64,000 nt of DNA from an uncultured Aquimarina sp. (GTDB taxonomy: Bacteria > Bacteroidota > Bacteroidia > Flavobacteriales > Flavobacteriaceae): assembly GCA_947503835.1 (NCBI GenBank), contig CANNFM010000014.1, positions 1 to 64,000 of the forward strand. The letters are read 5' to 3'. Made by a program: the position numbers and the translations under genes. Below are positions 62,387 to 64,000 of the stretch, in pieces. The notes below the pieces were generated by a model that saw only the letters and a list, made by a program, of their open reading frames with translations, made no database searches and had not been told where the DNA came from. Numbering within the stretch: position 1 is the first letter of the stretch; each line of letters begins with the position of its first letter.

Positions 62387-62422
62387 GGTGTTGTGGTAGA
62401 TTGCTAGTCAACAACCTCAACA
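62387..62422. terminator. Imperfect hairpin between the NHL and DUF427 genes
   Basis: AGGTGTTGTGG and CCTCAACACCT can pair with one mismatch, across the DUF427 stop. It resembles the hairpin at 59915-59958 that flanks the decayed DUF427 copy, and may terminate the convergent transcripts. Confidence 0.4.
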
Positions 62423-62685
62423 CCTTTCCAAAAGGCAACATACCCTTTGATTTGTTTTGCAAGATCACTTGTCTCTGGATAATACCAGGCAGCATCCTGA
62501 TTTTCTTTTCCGTCTACCTCGACAGTGTAATAAGAGGCCATCCCTTTCCATGGGCAATTAGTGTGCGTGTTGCTAGACTTAAAAAATTCTTTATTTATAG
62601 TTTCGGGAGGAAAATAATGATTGTTTTCTATAATCTTTGTATCATTACTTTCTGCTATTATCTGACCATTCCAAATCGCTTTCAT
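62404..62685 (-). CDS. DUF427 domain protein
   Basis: A 93-residue DUF427 protein: MKAIWNGQIIAESNDTKIIE, NHYFPPETINKEFF, NTHTNCPWKGMASYYTVEVD and NQDAAWYYPETSDLAKQIKG. Its function is unknown; it is cytoplasmic. It lies 32 bases after egtD and on the same strand. A broken copy of its 3' end exists at 59935-60036. Confidence 0.93.
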   Translation of the reverse strand: MKAIWNGQIIAESNDTKIIENNHYFPPETINKEFFKSSNTHTNCPWKGMASYYTVEVDGKENQDAAWYYPETSDLAKQIKGYVAFWKGVEVVD

Positions 62686-62717
62686 CTGTGTTTAAGTTTT
62701 GGGTTCTTATATTTTAT

Positions 62718-63692
62718 TTATTTAGCTTTTTTAAGTAAATAATCTTTATAATCATTATTCGAGTCCGAAAAAGATTTTACAATCTCAAGACCAGATTCTT
62801 CAGCGAGCCACTTTACAATATCATCATCATATTTCTGAGAAATCTCGGTATGGATACTTTCCCATACTTCAAAATGAACTTCTAAGGATAAATCATCAAT
62901 ATCTACAGTTTGTTTTTCTGTACTGATAAGATAACTTCTAGCTGTTCCGTTTTCAGGATCATAGGTTTCCCAGTGCATAAATTTATTAAGATCAAAATTT
63001 CCGTTGAGCTCTTTATTAATTCTTGTCAAAATATTTTTATTAAAAGCTGCTGTTACCCCTGATTTGTCGTTATAAGCATCTAAAACTTTCTGGGGATGTT
63101 TTTTTTGATCAAATCCCATAAATACAAGATCTCCTGGATTCATGGCATTACATAATTTTTTTAAAAACTGAATAGCTCTAGGATGTAATAAATTACCAAT
63201 ATTAGATCCCAGCACCATAATTACTTTCTTACGATCACTTATATGCTTCAACCGATCTAAAACTTCAAAATACTCACCAATTTGGCCCTCCACAGTAACC
63301 TTTGGCATCTCGTGATTGAGATTATTTATCAATCCATCGACGGCATTTTCACTTATATCTATTGGCTTATAAACAAAATCGTAGTCCTGATTTAATAATT
63401 CTTTTAGCAACACTTTGGTTTTCTTACCATCTCCTGCTCCAAGTTCTATCAGATCGAAACCTTCTTTATTTGCATCAAAGCTTTGAGTAATAGCCAATTT
63501 GTGCTTCTCAAAAATTTCATATTCAGCCCTTGTGAGATAATATTCAGGTAGGGCCATAATTTGTTGAAAAAGCCCATCTCCTACTTCATCATAAAAGTAT
63601 TTTGAGGATAAGTATTTTGGGAAAGCTGTTAAACCTTCGCACACTTCTTTTTCGAAAGTAGAGATTATTACTTTTTGTTCTTTGGAGTTCAT
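62718..63692 (-). CDS. egtD: L-histidine N-alpha-methyltransferase (EgtD type)
   Basis: A 324-residue SAM-dependent methyltransferase of the EgtD family: FPKYLSSKYFYDEVGDGLFQ, LPEYYLTRAEYEIFEKHK, SAM motif LIELGAGDGKKTKVLLKEL, and VIMVLGSNIGNLL. It trimethylates histidine to hercynine, the first step to ergothioneine. EgtB lies 11 bases upstream, which supports the assignment. Confidence 0.94.
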   Translation of the reverse strand: MNSKEQKVIISTFEKEVCEGLTAFPKYLSSKYFYDEVGDGLFQQIMALPEYYLTRAEYEIFEKHKLAITQSFDANKEGFDLIELGAGDGKKTKVLLKELLNQDYDFVYKPIDISENAVDGLINNLNHEMPKVTVEGQIGEYFEVLDRLKHISDRKKVIMVLGSNIGNLLHPRAIQFLKKLCNAMNPGDLVFMGFDQKKHPQKVLDAYNDKSGVTAAFNKNILTRINKELNGNFDLNKFMHWETYDPENGTARSYLISTEKQTVDIDDLSLEVHFEVWESIHTEISQKYDDDIVKWLAEESGLEIVKSFSDSNNDYKDYLLKKAK

Positions 63693-63703
63693 GTGAAACG
63701 GAA

Positions 63704-64000
63704 TTAATTATCTTTTACCAATCGCAATCCAGTAAATTGCCATCTTAAGTTTGGATGAAAAAAATTACGATATGTGGGTCTGGTATGATATTGTGGTGTA
63801 GCTACCGAGCCACCTCGGAGTACTTTTTGGTTTACCATAAATTTGCCATTATACTCGCCTAATGCTCCCGGAGCTTTTTTATAATTTGGGTAGGGTAAAT
63901 ATGCACTTTCTGTCCATTCCCAACGTTCTCCCCAGTTAAAATAGGGTTGTGCAACTTCCCATTCAAACTCTGTGGGCAAACGCTCACCTTTCCATTGTGA
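63704..64000 (-). CDS. egtB: Ergothioneine sulfoxide synthase EgtB, C-terminal part (runs off the window)
   Basis: The visible 98 codons give the end of a formylglycine-generating-enzyme (FGE-sulfatase) domain: GERLPTEFEWEVAQPY, WGERWEWTESAYLPYPNYKK, VNQKVLRGGSVATPQYHTRP, TYRNFFHPNLRWQFTGLRLV. This is the C-terminus of EgtB, the iron enzyme joining hercynine to a thiol. The DinB-like N-terminal part and the start lie past 64000. The frame stays open to the window edge. Confidence 0.9.
   Translation of the reverse strand, partial: SQWKGERLPTEFEWEVAQPYFNWGERWEWTESAYLPYPNYKKAPGALGEYNGKFMVNQKVLRGGSVATPQYHTRPTYRNFFHPNLRWQFTGLRLVKDN

Overview
The window is AT-rich chromosomal DNA from a Bacteroidota bacterium, almost certainly a marine-type member of the Flavobacteriaceae (Aquimarina-like by gene content; the genus is an inference). 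The signs are type IX secretion C-terminal sorting domains, the flavobacterial -7 promoter element TAnnTTTG, a methionine synthase split into two genes, short SCSSD-type lipoprotein signals, and small flavobacterial families such as DUF6090, the 2TM domain, DUF2061 and the isoamylase early-set (CBM48) protein. I see no phage, IS element, CRISPR array, tRNA or rRNA.

The first 23.5 kb is a sulfur and methionine locus. From the right, metK faces a minus-strand methionine run (metY, metX, thrA/metL, osmC-like, metZ), followed by a minus-strand sulfate assimilation operon (DUF2061, cysH, cysD, cysN, a sulfite reductase fused to a HEPN domain, cobA, the siroheme dehydrogenase, a ferredoxin-NADP reductase and a [2Fe-2S] ferredoxin) and then split metH. 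The parts fit one pathway: sulfate to APS to sulfite to sulfide with ferredoxin as electron source and siroheme made on site; sulfide plus O-acetylhomoserine to homocysteine; homocysteine to methionine (MetH) and to S-adenosylmethionine (MetK). SAM feeds back through two intact SAM-I riboswitches with terminators (metH, metY) and perhaps through a SAM-II-like leader on metK. A third, decayed SAM-I copy sits orphaned near 4.9 kb.

From 23.7 to 46.8 kb the genes are mixed accessory and housekeeping ones: two paralogous small secreted proteins, two DoxX-type membrane proteins, a multi-membrane acyltransferase-like protein, a deoxynucleoside kinase, WaaA (Kdo transferase), a secreted T9SS lipase, a DegT aminotransferase, a SNF2 helicase, and a same-strand run of hydrolases and small proteins (amidohydrolase, class C serine hydrolase, NudK, RibA-like, LysE, esterase, haloalkane dehalogenase-like). 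FabD faces this run.

From 47.0 to 56.9 kb is a tightly packed five-gene minus-strand operon for the cell surface: a small T9SS cargo protein, an OmpA-type peptidoglycan anchor, a tail-fibre-like protein with a DYAEW (Peptidase_G2/IMC-like) region, a 1,708-residue leucine-rich-repeat T9SS protein built from five repeated modules, and a lipoprotein. This is the strongest candidate for an undescribed system.

From 57.3 kb to the end lie a fructosamine kinase, a 2TM-DHFR fusion, the remnant of a class V aminotransferase gene, a CBM48 protein, a decayed DUF427 fragment, a membrane-bound AraC regulator, an NHL-type lipoprotein, and an intact DUF427-egtD-egtB cluster (ergothioneine pathway) that runs off the right edge.
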